Source: Madurella fahalii
Taxonomy: Eukaryota > Ascomycota > Sordariomycetes > Sordariales
DNA length: 64,000 bases
Assembly (NCBI GenBank): GCA_029876055.1
Contig: CM056880.1
Span: 1,860,001-1,924,000, forward strand
Direction of reading: 5' to 3'
In this document: piece after piece, positions 45,239 to 57,831 of the stretch
Position numbering within the stretch: the stretch's first letter is position 1
Layout of the letters: each line of letters opens with the position of its first letter
Notes under the pieces: model-generated
The model's database searches: none
Told to the model about the DNA's origin: nothing
Seen by the model: the letters and a program-made list of their open reading frames with translations, nothing else
Position numbers and translations under genes: made by a program

Positions 45239-45846
45239 GGGAGCTAGCCCGCAGTCAGTCTGGTGTTCACGGTTGGCGTATAGTAGACCCCGTTGCCGCC
45301 GGAATGATGGAAGGGCCTGGATATGAGCGGGGGTCGCTTTTATCTATCCAATGACCACGGAGCAGTGCGCGATTGATTGATTGTCCCGATTTTGACTGCG
45401 CGCTCATTGCACCGGGTCTGTTTCTGAGGAAGACTGAACGAGGGAGTCGAGGACCGAAGGTTTGGATGACTAGATATTCCGACCCAGGTTACTCGGACGG
45501 CTACGTACAAACCAACCTGGCCGTTGAGTCTGGCCCATTAATCTAGTCAGCATCCGCTGCGTTGTGTCGGTTTGTTTTGTCGCGGGGCTGGCTACATAAG
45601 GTAGCCATTGTCAAGCCCAAGCTTATTTCCGTCCAGTGACGTCATGCCGTGCCGAAGTTTCAGGGGTCGAGTCCGAATGGCCCGGAGTCTTCACGCCTTG
45701 GCGACCAGTTCCATCTTTGATCTCTCAGAGACTCGTTGGGGGAAGGCCAGTAGATAGATATATATTAGAGTAAGCGTACCATTCCAATCATCCCATCCTG
45801 TTGTCACCTCACACCGTCTTCCCCCACCCCCAAAAATATCCACCAT
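45239..45846. other. Intergenic, promoter of the C2-domain gene
   Basis: This is 0.6 kb between the C2-domain gene start and the TRAPPC10 stop, both minus strand. It contains a TGACGTCA site. No gene is seen. Confidence 0.6.
45637..45644. promoter_or_regulatory. TGACGTCA (ATF/CREB-type) palindrome
   Basis: This is the full 8-base consensus of ATF/CREB-type bZIP factors, 399 bases upstream of the C2-domain gene ATG. Function is inferred only from the match and position. Confidence 0.45.
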
Positions 45847-48800
45847 TCAAACAACCGTCCTTCCCGTACCCAACCCTGCCCTCCCGCACTCCAGCACCAG
45901 CGGTCCGCCTCCAGCACCACTCGCATCCAAACTGACCGTCACCTTCCCCCGGTCCGCCACAACAAACACCGTCTCCCCGATATTCTTATAATCTATCTCG
46001 CAGTGCCCGCCCACCGCAACCTCTGCTTCCTCCCCGTCGTCCTCCACCCGCTTAATCTCCACGCTCGGAAACGGCAGGTAGCCTTCCCTCAGCGGGATCA
46101 ACACGATCGGGATATCCGCCTCGGTATCCGGCGTCGACGTCTCGCTCTCCGCCGCAGCGGGAATCACAAAGTGCCCCTTCCGCCGCCCGCCCAAAAGCCA
46201 CATGTCCCCCGGCGCCGTGATCTCGTAGCCAAACTCAGCATCCTCCTGCCTCCTCCCCCCGCCTCCTTCGACAGCCGTAGCAGACGCCGCCGCAGTGTCC
46301 CATATGCGCGTCCACTTGAGGTGCAGCGTGGCCGGCAGCACCTGGTTGACGCACACCGTCGGACACCCCGTCTCGGGCGTGTCTGTGCCCGTGACTGTCT
46401 CCAGCGGCTGTTGCAGGCGTATGTCGGCCGTGTGGACCACCGAGACCGAGGGGAGGTCGACGGGGATGAGGATGGTGCTGCTTCTTGATGCCGTCGCGGT
46501 GTCGCGCGGGTCAGGGAGGCTGAGCTTTGGGTGGGTGCGGAGCCAGTCGCGGATGAATGTCGTTACGCTGGAAGGGGAGCTGCTGTCTTGCGGATCCGTG
46601 ATGGCGAGGCCCAGCCCCGCAAACTGCTTCTCCCAGCTGATGTTGGAGAGGAAAGATGTTGGGAGCTCGCCGAGGAGGGCTGCCTTCTCGAGGTCGTAAG
46701 CCGACAGTCCGCTTCGGACCCAGCTGAGGACTTTGGACACCACCAGCTTGGACAGCTCCTTGAGGGGCGTTTCGGAGAGATCCTCGACGAGAGCCTGCTT
46801 GAACAGCGCCTCTATCTCGTCTTGGATGACGCTGTAGTAGAGTTTGAGGTACAGCGTCCTTTTCACCTTGGGGCCGAGCTTGGAGCCTGGCTTTCTGGTG
46901 ATTTTGTACAGCAAACTCGTCGGCTGCTTGGGGAAGACCACCACGGGCTGGCTCGGAGGCTGTCCAAAGTGCGATTCGAACACGTCTGAGCTCAGGAGCT
47001 CGCTTTTGAACAGTCTTAGCGGACTGTCACTGGCTGTTGACACGGCAAACCGCGAAAAGAGAGCATCGTGTTTGAATATGTCTTGGACGTTGACTTCTAG
47101 GGCGAGCGAAATCGGAACCGACGACGCCTTGAAGAACGTAAAGCTCCCCCTGTCAGTTGAGTACGTCACCTCAGTTCGGACAGATACATCGAGCACGTCT
47201 TGCTCAACCGTGAACGGGAACCTGATTTTGATAGAACTGTTTGGCGGCATTGCGCCGAATGTGAAAGTACCGCCATCGGTCTTTGTGGGCTGCGGCGAGC
47301 CTATCACTTCGGCCTCACTCATGACGAGCCGCAAGCCGCCAGTAGCGGACTTGATTTTGACCTCGCATGTCTTGACCGTGTTCCACCCAGTCGATATCTC
47401 TAGATCCAGCGACTTCTTCTTATCGAGCTGAAGATCCTGAGGCCCCATAAGCTGCACATCGAGGCAGCTAGTGCGCTGATACAAGGTCACACGAGCATTG
47501 TTGAGGGCTGTTGACGACTTGTCCAGGGGCTGGTTGATGTCCCGCTCGAAATGCAGCAGCACCTTGTTACTGCTCAGGCGAATTTGGTCAACTTCGAATG
47601 TCCCTGCCATCATGACAGTGCTCTGAACCCGCACTTTGTTTGACCCAGGCCTGATCGTGACGGGACCTTTTGTCTGCAACCAAATCTCCTTGTTACCTCC
47701 AGAAGCTGGGCTTGAAATGCGCACCTTGACCGAAGTCGCCTCAAACTCATCGGCCAATAAACTGTGGAGGTCCAGAAACAGCGAGAAGCTGTCCTGGCCG
47801 TCGTCGTAAAATGGTGGCCCGTCAAGCCCCATGTCGCAAAAGAGGCTGGTCAGCGGGATCCTGACGTCCTTTTCCAGCGAGGCCGACACCTCCAACAAAT
47901 CCGTAAGGAATCCGGATATAGCCGACGGCTCAGGGTACTGTGTTGTCGACGTAATCCCGATCCTGAAGCGAGATTTCTGCTGCAACCTGTCCCTCTCGGC
48001 AGCGGCAGCTTTGCATAGAAGTTGGCGGAGAGCTTGATTGACGTAGTCGTCGAGTTTCTTGAGCTCCTTTAGACACTTGGCATACATTACAAGCATGGAA
48101 AGCTCAAGCAGGCTCCATCCGGTCTCGCCGAAGAAGGGAATGACCCTGTAAAAGTAGAACGCAGCCTCGGTGAATTCGCCGAGGTGAAACTTCAGGACGG
48201 CGAGATCAGCCATGCTGGCTTGGACCGAGTGTGCGTGGTTAGCCACTGTGTAGTGCCGTAGTGCCTTGTCAATAAGCGTTTCGTAAAGGCGGTAAAAGTC
48301 GTCCTTGTTGTCGAGCGCTGTTCGGAGAAGGGTATTGCTCACGCCGGCTATTGACGTCTGTAGCCGGTCAGCGGTCTCTGGTTTGGATTTCGCTTCGTTG
48401 TCATCAACATTCAGGTTAATGTCCTCCATCTCTGTGATCCCGGTCTCGCCTACGATGGGCACGGAAGCCCAGCCATCTGTCCAGCCCCGTTTCTTGCCAC
48501 ATTCTTCGAGGACATTTCTGGACAAGGCACACAGCTCTGCTCTCTGCGCAGCCAGCTCTTCGAGACCGTGCTTGAGGTAAGGGGGAGCAGGCATGTTGTC
48601 GTCTGCCGAGCGCCTAGGACCGGGAAACCCTACAGGGCTCGGCGGGGGACGTTGAGCGTTCTGTGCATTGAGCGACGAGCTCCTCGCGGGATGCATCATG
48701 GTCTTCGGCTCTGGTATTGAGGCCTTTTGCTCGTGCGCCTCGGGTGAGCCCAGCGTGGATGGCGGAATCGGGAGCGCTTTCGTGGACGTCTGTGCAAGGA

Positions 48801-50581
48801 TCTGTTGAGCGACGGAGAAGGCGAAGGAAGCAACCATGTTATCGACGACCTCGGCCAGGAGCGGATCTAGGGCGACTTTGGCATCTCCCCCGCCTTCCTC
48901 ACCCTTCTCCGTAGACGCCATTGAAGCAATAATGTCTCTCCTCATCACCGCTGACACAGCGGGAACAAACTCGAGCGTCCTCTTGCAGATCTCTGCTAGC
49001 TGCGCCAGGTTCTCGGCTTCATCTGTCATTTTCGGGAGCGGTGTTCTCGGTGCAACGCCCCGTGGGGCCAACTCTTGTTGCTCTTTGAGCTTAGCCAAGA
49101 GCTCCTCCCGAGTCGACCACGCATTTCCCAGCCGGAGAAGGAGCGCAATTTGGCGGGCAAAAATGTAACACCTAAAGTCAAACAGGGATACGTTGTTGGC
49201 AAGGATAAGTTCCCGATACGGCTTCTTCGAAGCTGTGATGGGGATGCCGTCAAATTGGTCCGCTTTCTGTTTCTCACCCGACTGAAGGTCGACAGCCTCC
49301 TCCTCGTCGAATTCTAGGTGGCCGCCGGCGATCTCGGTCATGGCCTTTTGTGCGAGCTCCTTCAACTCTGGTGTGTAACTGAGCAGCGCGCCGCCATGTG
49401 TCTCGGCGGACCCCGTGAGGGCCTGCTCCTGGATGATGGCATCTAGGCCGACGCTCAGCTCATCGTACCCGACCAAGGCATCCTCAACCAGGCCGACGCT
49501 CTCGAAGCCTCGAGCTAAGCCTTCTTTGAGTATGAAAAAGGTGCAAAAGTTCCAGCCGGGCAGGCTTCTCTGGCCATCCCTCTCCTTGATGTCTTCTTCG
49601 TACTGGCTGACGCGGGTGTCAAAACTCGCCAGGATGAGCTCCTTGAATTTGGTTATCAAATCTGCCCACGCGGCCTCGCTCTCCTGCTCCGTCTCCTGGT
49701 ATCCCGTGGGCACGGCTGGCACGACGCGCGGCAGCATGTTATAGGGCACATCGTTGATGCCGATCCGGATCTGGCATACACGGTCGACGGCGCCCTTGGC
49801 GGAACTATTAAAATCGTTGCGCATCTTTTCCAACAGGGTGCTGGAGCCACTCCGCCACCGCGACGAGGACTTGGTGGTATCGGAGCCCGCGTCTAGCGCC
49901 TTGCTGTTGGCCACGCGGGGCTGCGTGGCGGCCGCCGAGTTTGGGAGCACGACGTGGAGGATGAGCCACTCAAAGGCATCGTGGTTTTCGGCCCTGCCCT
50001 GTTTCGCCTGAGACGGCGGCGTGTTCGTCTTGATCCACTCGCGTATTTCGGCCCTTGTTGTCGACTTGTACGTGTCGTTGTCGTCGCATCTGACGAGCAA
50101 CACCTTGAGATACGGCGTGCGACGCAGCCCGGGGATCTGGTGTCTGCGCTCCTTCCCGGCCCCTCCAGGGGGGCGGAGGGTGCCGGCGGCCGAGTCAGGC
50201 TGCTCCGTGGAGGCTGTCCGGCCGCCAATCGCCGCTGTCTGGAATCCATCATCGCTTTTGGCCGGCGTAGAGGCATCGGGCAGGCCGGGGGTTTTAGGGT
50301 TCGGCGAGGACAGCGGGGTGAAGATGTTGGAGTAGTCGACGCCGGCGGGGACGAGTTCGACGTGCAGTGTATTGATAGACCGCAATGGCCCGGCGTGAGA
50401 CTGCCAGTTGAGGTCGCGGAGCGGCAGCCGGGGGATCAGGCCGGGCGCGAGGAGCTTGTAGACATCGTGTGGGTCGAAGTACTCGACTGCAGCAGAAGAG
50501 GCGTTAATGTCAGTGGAACGGCGGTATCGCAAAGCAACGTCTCGAACCTGTAACTTTTGAAGACGAGAAAGGCTGTTCCAT
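45847..50581 (-). CDS. TRS130: TRAPP II complex subunit TRAPPC10 (Trs130)
   Basis: Two exons (50548-50581 and 45847-50486; 61-nt intron) give 1557 residues. Exon 1 is only 34 nt (MEQPFSSSKVT) and joins in phase to VEYFDPHDVYKLLAPGLIPR, then LPLRDLNWQSHAGPLRSINT, the conserved N-terminal block of TRAPPC10. Further conserved-looking segments are SLPGWNFCTFFILKEGLARG, ELILANNVSLFDFRCYIFAR and AEFTEAAFYFYRVIPF-like helical repeats (about 48.1-48.2 kb). A beta-rich C-terminal part follows. TRAPP II acts at the late Golgi as a Rab GEF (Ypt31/32 class) with Trs120. The C-terminus is longer than in yeast, as usual in filamentous fungi. The unspliced frame is also open upstream, but it gives an unlikely start. 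Confidence 0.85.
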
Positions 50582-51052
50582 GCTGAACAGCGGGGGCGGG
50601 GTCTATAGCATGACCCTGATCGAAGCCCGTGATCAACACTGGAGAGGCTGGTGGTAAAAAGGTACCTGGAGCGGGCCGTTTGAGACGGGTGTCGGTGGCA
50701 CTCACCGGCTCAGCCAGGGGCAGCTCAGGTCTTCCTCACCTTGGCACTTTTCGGGAATAGCGCGACCCTGCACGGGGTGCTGCTTCTTGGCAGCCGTTTG
50801 ATTTCTTCTCACTGAGCTACCCCACCAAAGATGTCGCCCGCAGCGGCGTGGCGGGGCATCTGATACCAGGCTCTGCAGCTCCCTGAAGAGACATTTTCAC
50901 TCTCGAAGTTTGGGATCTCGTCTCCCTGCTCAACCATATAAGTTAGTGTATCTAGCCTACTATAATTATTCTGCCCTTTTCTGTTCTTTACCTTTTTTTT
51001 TTTTTGTCTCAATTATCTCTCTCTTCAGAGATTGCGCACTTTGAGAGCCGCC
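50582..51052. other. Divergent promoter region TRS130 / MRI1
   Basis: This is 0.47 kb shared between two divergent housekeeping genes. A 13-base T run (50993-51005) lies about 50 bases upstream of the MRI1 ATG, a common feature of constitutive fungal promoters. No gene is seen. Confidence 0.6.
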
Positions 51053-52316
51053 ATGGCGACTCTCCAGGCGATCAAGTATTCGCGGGGCAAGCTGTTAGTC
51101 CTGGACCAGCTCAGGTTGCCTCATGAACACCACTACGATGAGGTGTCAACTGCTGAAGAGGCGTTTGATTGCATACGGTCCATGAGAGTGAGAGGTCTGT
51201 CAAATTCCAATAATCTAGTAAATTTTGTTGCTTACCATTTCCAGGAGCACCCGCTATCGCCATCGTCGCCGCTCTCGCACATGCCGTGGAGCTTTACAAC
51301 GGGAACTGCAGTGAGTGAGCCCATGCCAACCAATTCGGCTCAAACCTAACCTCAGACCAGCTGCGACCACCCCAGAAGACACAATCGCGCACATCGAGTC
51401 GCGGTTAGACTATCTGAAGGAGAGCCGGCCAACAGCCGTGGACCTCTCCAATGCCATCTCGCTCCTCAAACTCGCCGCCAGAGCTGCCAAGCTCGAGGGC
51501 TTAGCGCACCCCGAAGCCAAAGAGGCCATCCTGAACTCGTACATCGAGACAGCCGAGAACATCCTGGCCAAAGATCTCGAGAACAACACATCAATCGGCT
51601 CCTTTGGCGCCTCGTGGCTGGAGCAGCAGTACAATGCCACATCAGACCGCAAAATCTCGGTCCTGACCCATTGCAACACTGGCTCGCTGGCTACATCCGG
51701 CCATGGGACTGCGCTGGGCATCATCCGGACGCTGCACGCGCGAGGGCTACTCCAGCACGCCTACTGCACCGAGACGCGGCCCTACAACCAGGGCAGTCGG
51801 CTGACCTCGTTCGAGCTAGTCTTCGAGGGGATCCCGTCGACGCTGATCACGGACAGCATGGCGGGTGCGCTGTTCTCGCTGCACCGGGAGCGTATGAACA
51901 TTGGCGCTGTCATTGTGGGCGCCGACCGCGTCGTCCGCAACGGCGACACGGCCAACAAGATTGGCACCTACTCCCTTGCTGTGCTGGCCCGCCACCACGG
52001 CATCAAGTTTGTCGTGGCCGCGCCAACGACCAGCATCGACCCTGAGACGGAGACAGGAGCGGGCATCAAGATCGAGGAGCGCAAGCCTGAGGAGCTAACG
52101 CAGATCAGCGGCGCCGTGGTCAACCCTGACGGAAGCATCGACAAGAGTCGGACGGCAAGAGTGGCAATTGCGGATCAGAGGATCGGGGTCTGGAATCCGG
52201 CCTTTGATGTTACGCCGCACGAGCTGATCGATGCTATTGTCACGGAGAGGGGGACGGTGGTGAAAGGGGCTGATGGAAAGTTTGACTTGAGTAAGGTGCT
52301 GTTGCCGGGGAGGTAG
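51053..52316 (+). CDS. MRI1: Methylthioribose-1-phosphate isomerase
   Basis: Three exons (51053-51194, 51245-51310, 51361-52316; both introns 50 nt) give 387 residues. It isomerises methylthioribose-1-phosphate to methylthioribulose-1-phosphate in the methionine salvage pathway (cytosol). The family motifs are complete: IKYSRGKLLVLDQLRLP, MRVRGAPAIAIVAALA (phosphate-binding RGAPA), SVLTHCNTGSLATSGHGTAL with catalytic Cys174, YCTETRPYNQGSRLTSFEL, and VGADRVVRNGDTANKIGTY with catalytic Asp258. The protein ends with a normal-length tail (FDLSKVLLPGR). In intron 2 the acceptor CAGACCAG at 51360, not the earlier CTCAG, keeps the frame (NCTATTPEDTI). Confidence 0.95.
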
Positions 52317-52797
52317 TTATTTCAGCAGTGGAGTTGTCTGCCAGGATAAATAGCGGGCAGTGGTGAAAGAAACATGACACTGCGTGGTGGCACTCTGCTG
52401 TGTTGCTGGTGTTTGTGATGATGTGCAAATCACGTTGAGAGTCCATTGAATTAACATGAAGGCCGTGGATCAGCGGGATTAGAGTGGACGCTATATCGGC
52501 TAATTTCTGCTAAGGTGTGCACACATCTGCCAGCACTTAAGACATGTGATATCTATTCCTTACTTGTTGCCGTATTGCCCGAGCCCCGTTATCTGAGGCT
52601 ATTCTCAAACGACCAAGTGTATCGTGGAGCTTACAGCCGCCGCAGGCTTCTCAACATCCCCACACCGGGCACTTCCCACGGGTTTGGGGGTCCAAATTGG
52701 GGTAAGCTCCACCTTCGCCATGACCTCATCGCACCGCCAATTGGGATGACCGATTCATTCTCCCTCATGCGAGTTCACCAGAGAACCGGGACTGAAA
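52317..52797. other. Intergenic between MRI1 and M20 peptidase genes
   Basis: This is 0.48 kb with the MRI1 3' region and the peptidase promoter. Nothing else is recognised. Confidence 0.6.
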
Positions 52798-54254
52798 ATG
52801 AAGCCAACGGCTCAATTCCTGCTACTCTGTAGCGCACTGTGCTCTCTGAGCTCAGCATCTTTAACTGACAGCCAACGCCCCCTCGGCGCTTCCACCATCC
52901 CGGGCACAGATCCGCACCAAGCGCACCCGCAACGCGATGCGCCTTCATACCGGCAGAGCCTCCTTTCCCTCCACAAAGACCTCGTACAGATTCCCTCCAT
53001 AAGTGGCACCGAGAAAGATGCTGCCGTCTTCCTCGAGTCCTACTTGACCAAATACGGCTACACCGTTGAGCTCCAGCAACTCCCCTCAGAGTCGCGGTAC
53101 AACGTCCTGGCCTTCCCGCCAAGCACAAACACAAACCGTGACCTCGCCGACCGCGTGCTCATAACGTCCCACATCGACGTTGTCCCGCCTTACATCCCCT
53201 ACCGCATAAATGACACTGCCGTTCCCCCCAGCTACGACTTCACCGACCCCTCCATAACACCCTCCACCCTCCTCTCAGGCCGCGGGTCCGTAGACGCCAA
53301 GGCAAGCGTGGCCGCCCAAATAATCGCCATCCGCGAGCTGCTCTCATCCGGCGACATCCCCGCCGACCAGGTGGCGCTCCTCTACGTGGTAGGCGAGGAA
53401 GTAGGCGGCAAAGGAATGAAATACTTTTCCTCCGTCCTCGGCAACGACAGCATCAAGCTCAAGTCAGCCGTCTTTGGCGAGCCAACTGAAAACAAACTGG
53501 CCTGGTATGTTACGATCTCCCTCCCCCGCCTTGATATATATAAACATGTAGACATCACACTCTCCCAACCGACTAACATTACCACCCCTCGCGCAGCGGC
53601 CACAAAGGCATAGCCGGTGCCACGCTCACAGCCCGGGGAAAAGCGGGCCACTCGGGCTACCCCTGGCTCGGGAAGAGCGCCACCGAGGTGCTGATCCGGG
53701 CGCTGGAGCGGCTGCTGCGCGCCGACCTGGGCAGCAGCGAGCGGTTCGGCAACACGACGGTCAACGTCGGCGTGCTGCAGGGCGGCGTGGCCGCCAACGT
53801 GATCGCCAAGGAGGCGAGCGCCAAGCTGTCGATCCGCGTCGCCGTCGGGGACCAGGCCACGGGGGCCGCCATCGTCCAGGCGAGGACGAGGGAGGTGCTG
53901 GCCGCGGTGGATGAGGAGGCGTTCACCCTGGAGTGGGTTACCGGGTACGGGCCGGTGGAGTGCGAGTGCGCGGTTGAAGGTGAGTTTATTCCTTGTGCGG
54001 CGCATTCTTGGGCGGTAGCGCGGGGGAGAGGAGATGTGTAGGCTAATTTTTGTTTGCTGCGGGCAGGGTTTGAGACGATGGTTGCCAACTATGGAACTGA
54101 CGTGCCTCATCTGGAGGGGGATCACGTCAGTTATCTTTATGGGCCGGGGTCGATCTTGGTGGCGCATGGCGATGATGAAGGGTTGCGGGTAGGCGATCTG
54201 GAGGATGCAGTTGAGGGGTATAAGAGGTTGATTGTGCATGCGATTAAGGCCTGA
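52798..54254 (+). CDS. Secreted M20-family metallopeptidase (carboxypeptidase-like)
   Basis: Three exons (52798-53504, 53597-53979, 54067-54254; introns 92 and 87 nt) give 425 residues. A signal peptide (MKPTAQFLLLCSALCSLSSA) indicates secretion or the vacuole. M20 zinc-peptidase features: LITSHIDVVPPYIPY with the first zinc His and Asp, LSGRGSVDAKASVAAQI with the bridging Asp, YVVGEEVGGKGM with the catalytic Glu pair, GKAGHSGYPWLGKSA at the dimerisation domain, and SILVAHGDDEGLRVGDL with the last His. The architecture matches fungal M20A proteins annotated as carboxypeptidase or acetylornithine-deacetylase-like; the exact substrate is unknown. It is convergent with CDC43, leaving only 83 bases between the stops. 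Confidence 0.88.
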
Positions 54255-54337
54255 GAGCCCGGATTGCCTCTTCGGAGTTACTTTGCTGCCGAGATACCAT
54301 TTCAATGTGTTAGAGGTTAGAAATCCGCGATACTTTA

Positions 54338-55916
54338 TCACGAGCCAAAATACCCCCCAACAGCAATTAGCCAAGCCGGCGTCTCCCCCCTCATGGCCAG
54401 CCCCATCTCGACAGCTTCCCTCGTCAGCTTCCCAGCCCGCCCTTCCTCCCTCACCCGTCCCACCAACGCCGCCCTCGCTTTCTCAATCACCCTCACCGTG
54501 TGCACCGGCACGACCAGTGCGCTATCCAGCTCGTTCAGCCCCGGCTCGCCCATCACGGCCAGCGCCGCCAGCCCGAAGCAGCCGTGGTACACGTCGGGCG
54601 GGCTGCCCGGGTGCTTGCTGAAGCCGCCGATGCGGTGCGCCATCTTGTCGAGCAGGAAACGCCGCGCCGGCCGCCAGTCGATGAGGTCCTTGCGGCCCAG
54701 GTTGGCGAACGCGCCGCCGACCCACCACGAGTAGCACGTGTCTGCCACCTTGTTGCAGCGCCCATTGCACGCCACATGCCGCAAGTTCTGGGAGAGCGAG
54801 AGGTCTGCGAGGCGCTTGGGTAGGAGGAAGTTGACTGCTTCGTCGAGGTCGTTGTCGTCATCGTCGTCGTCGTCGTCTTTTGGGTCGTCTAGTTGGGCGA
54901 GGTCCGAGTCAGGGTCGAGGTAGGCAAACTGCCGCGAGGTGAGCCAGTGGATGAGTCCCGGCATGTTGCGGATGCCTGAGTGGAGGATGTTGCTTGAGTG
55001 TGAGGCCGTGCTATTTTCTATGGGGCGGTCAAGGAGGGAAAGGGCAGCGATTGCACAGTACGCGTAGCCAGCTGGCCCGGTGTTAGTGACAAAGAGGTGG
55101 TGTATGAGGGCGACTTGGAGTACGAACCGTGGGGTTCTTCCTGCGAGCTGCCGGCGAACCCGCCATCATATGTCTGCACGCGAGTCAGAATTACTCGGGA
55201 GCGGCGAAAGGTTGGATTGCAGGTACCTGACTCCTCAAGATGTAGTCTGCCAGCCCCCGAGCATCAAAATCCTCAACCCATCCGGGCTCACCCTCTCTGA
55301 CGTCGCCCCTCAACATCCACCGTATTGACGCGGCAATGTAGCAATACCGCATGTCATACCCGCCGCCAATAAACCAACCATGGCCAGGAAGCTGCCTCAG
55401 GACCTCCCCGAAGCTCCCATCCTCACGCTGCAGTCGTCTGAGCCAGCGCAATATTTGAACCCTGTCCACTCCGTTGAAAGCGCCCGCTTCGTCCCCTTCA
55501 TCAGCCAACAGCGCGAGCAACTGCAACGCGAACAGTGTAGCCGGCAGATTAGCAACCCCGGGAGGCTCCATGTCCTGCGCGCCCGTCTCAGGCTCCCAGT
55601 ACTCATACCCCTGGAGGGGAAAGACGAGCGACGAGGTCGCGGCGAAGCCACCGCCGGGCTGTTGGTGGGAGAGAATCCACTCGCGGAGCTTCCTGCGGTC
55701 TTCAGGGGGTATCAATGGCTTGGTCTGGGAAGCTGCTTCTCCGCCCGGTGTCTGTGTCAGGATGCAAATGGAATTGATGATAAAGTACGCCAGGACCATG
55801 CGGTTGCCCTCGTTGGAGAGATAGTGGTGCGGAAGGGGCTTATCCAAGCACATCTTCCAGTATCTAAGATGGCGCTCAATGTCGAGCACCGGTTCTGTGT
55901 CGTCAACCATGGCCAT
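54338..55916 (-). CDS. CDC43: Geranylgeranyltransferase type I beta subunit
   Basis: Three exons (55227-55916, 55128-55173, 54338-55071; introns 53 and 56 nt) give 489 residues. With the shared alpha subunit it attaches geranylgeranyl to CaaX proteins ending in Leu, such as Rho GTPases. Prenyltransferase-beta repeats are clear: QQPGGGFAATSSL, REDGSFGEV, TYDGGFAGSSQEEPHAGYAY, CAIAALSLLDRP. The zinc ligands are the Asp and Cys of KVADTCYSWWVGGAF and the His of DVYHGCFGLAAL, as in the GGTase-I beta family. An Asp run (GTC repeats) in an insert near 54850-54880 makes it longer than the yeast protein. The start is the first ATG in frame, 55916; 55910 is a second choice. Confidence 0.9.
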
Positions 55917-56650
55917 ACTGATGCTTGCTTTCAAGGGTGCAGATGAGAGCTTTGTGCGACAACGTAAATCTCTCTATTGAGATCCAAACATATCTCTGAA
56001 CCCAGAAGCGCTGTCCGCAATTCGATGAATTCTTTGGCCAAAATCCCCAAAATGCTGCGTTTTGGGGGCTTTCAACTCGTCGAACGCAGTGAGGGGCAAC
56101 AAGGAGCACCCCGCCATCGTGGCCCAGGTCAAATATTGCCCAAGTCAAATATTACCCAACTAGGATGAGCGACGACGGGTAGGCTCCAGCCACAGTTTCC
56201 CGGGGATTTAAGCATAAACTGTGGCTAGGGTGTCAGCTGCCAAACCATGGCAGGGCAGCCAATTACACGCCCTCGTCTATCGCCAGATGTGGCCGATAAG
56301 GCATGTGAAGCGTGCACCTTGAACCAACAACGATTGCCTTGCGCAGCAGCAACAACTCCTACTCTCTCTTGGACAGGGCCGCACAAGGACGGCGCAGGCA
56401 GTGGCTCCAGACTCTTTGGTCTCTGCCAACAGAAGTCAATAATTTTGTCCAACTATCTCCACCCGCTGCCTCTCTATTCGAAACTGTGGTTCTGAGACGG
56501 CTCCCGACGACCTGCAACCATCCCCTGCCGCTGTCCATCGGCCCCCGAGACACTTAAACTCGCGCACCCGACCCGACAATCACAGCCGATGACCTCTTTG
56601 ACGTCGACACCGCCGATCCAAGTCCCCGATACCCGACATTCGCTAACACC
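55917..56650. other. Divergent promoter region CDC43 / ILM1
   Basis: This is 0.73 kb between two divergent genes. TTGACGTCGAC lies about 50 bases upstream of the ILM1 ATG, an imperfect bZIP-type match. No gene is seen. Confidence 0.55.
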
Positions 56651-57419
56651 ATGGCGCTCATATCCGCTAAGACGATCATCACTTCGCTCTCTCTCTTCCA
56701 CATAACCCTGGGCTTCTTCTTCCTCACCAATCCGGGCACCGTGGCCGACCAACCAGTGGTCTACCTCCTCGGCGAATCCATGGGCCTGGTACTTCCCTCA
56801 TGCCCCTCCACTCCCTTCCACAGCGCTGACCTAACCCTCCACCGCGCATGACAGCCGCATTCCCGGTCGTTCGAAGCGCCATCCCCGGCACTCGGCTTCC
56901 TCGCCGTCGTCCTCGGCATCCTCGGCATCTGCGACGTCGTGACCCTCTCTCTCCCGGACGAGATCAGCCTGGTCCACCACTGGGGGATGCAAGGTACAGT
57001 AAACCCCCTTTTTTTCACCTGATTCCCCACCAGCACCGCCCGAAGTTGCATAACTAACGGGGCCTCCCCGTCCGCTCCCAGCCCCGCTCCGGCTGACAAT
57101 CACCTTCTTCCTGACGCTGTACTCGTTCTTCTTCTCGGCGTCCTCGCCGCTCTTCTACACCGACGACCCTTCCTCTCCGCCCTCCGGTTCCTCGGCGCGG
57201 TTCACGCACCCTTCGGCGCACCACGCGGCCCATAACCCCGCGTACATCCCGTCCGGTTGGGGCGGCGACGCCCTCAAGAACAGGGTGTTCTTCAGCTTCA
57301 TGTTTGTCGAGACCATCAGCTGGTTCTGGGTGTGGGTCACGCTGCAGGAGGAGCGGCGCGAGCTGCTGACGAAGAAGGCGAGAAGGCGGTCGAGCGGGAG
57401 TAATCACCATGGGCATTGA
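56651..57419 (+). CDS. ILM1: Increased loss of mitochondrial DNA protein 1 family
   Basis: Three exons (56651-56788, 56855-56993, 57082-57419; introns 66 and 88 nt) give 204 residues. It is a multi-pass membrane protein of the ILM1 family; yeast Ilm1 is linked to mitochondrial DNA maintenance and the ER membrane, with an unclear mechanism. Conserved segments are LFHITLGFFFLTNPGTVADQ, LGESMGLPHSRSFEAPSPAL, LGILGICDVVTLSLPDEISL, YSFFFSASSPLFY, then GWGGDALKNRVFFSFMFVET and SWFWVWVTLQEER. There are four hydrophobic segments and a basic C-terminus (KKARRRSSGSNHHGH). The start ATG opens directly with the family N-terminus (MALISAKTIITSLSLFH). Confidence 0.9.
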
Positions 57420-57831
57420 ACAAACTGTTGGGGTTTTGGGGGGAAAACAAACGGGGAGAGGAGATGGCTCCGACTGGTTGGGGAAGGGAAGGAATGAGGG
57501 ATGTGATTCAGAGACGCAGTTATGGTTCGGCATATGTGAGAGAAGGGGCTACATTTGGAGGGATCGTGAATGCCTTACAAAGCAGGGCCGGCTTTCTACA
57601 CTTTCTTGTCTGGTTCGGAATGCATGAGATGATACCTTTCTAATTTAGTTAGCATAGCGGGACGGGTCAGCGAAGCATCTAACGGGTGCGGGCAAGCAGG
57701 AACTAGCATTTTACCTACACATTTTTTTTCCTCCTCTCTATTCATCCATTCATTCGAAAAATATCCCCTTATACCATCCTGTGCCCCCCTTCGAAGACAT
57801 TGCGGCAGCCCTTCCCTCAAACACATCATAA
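57420..57831. other. Intergenic between convergent ILM1 and MDM20
   Basis: This is 0.4 kb between two stop codons. It should contain both 3' untranslated regions. Nothing else is seen. Confidence 0.6.
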
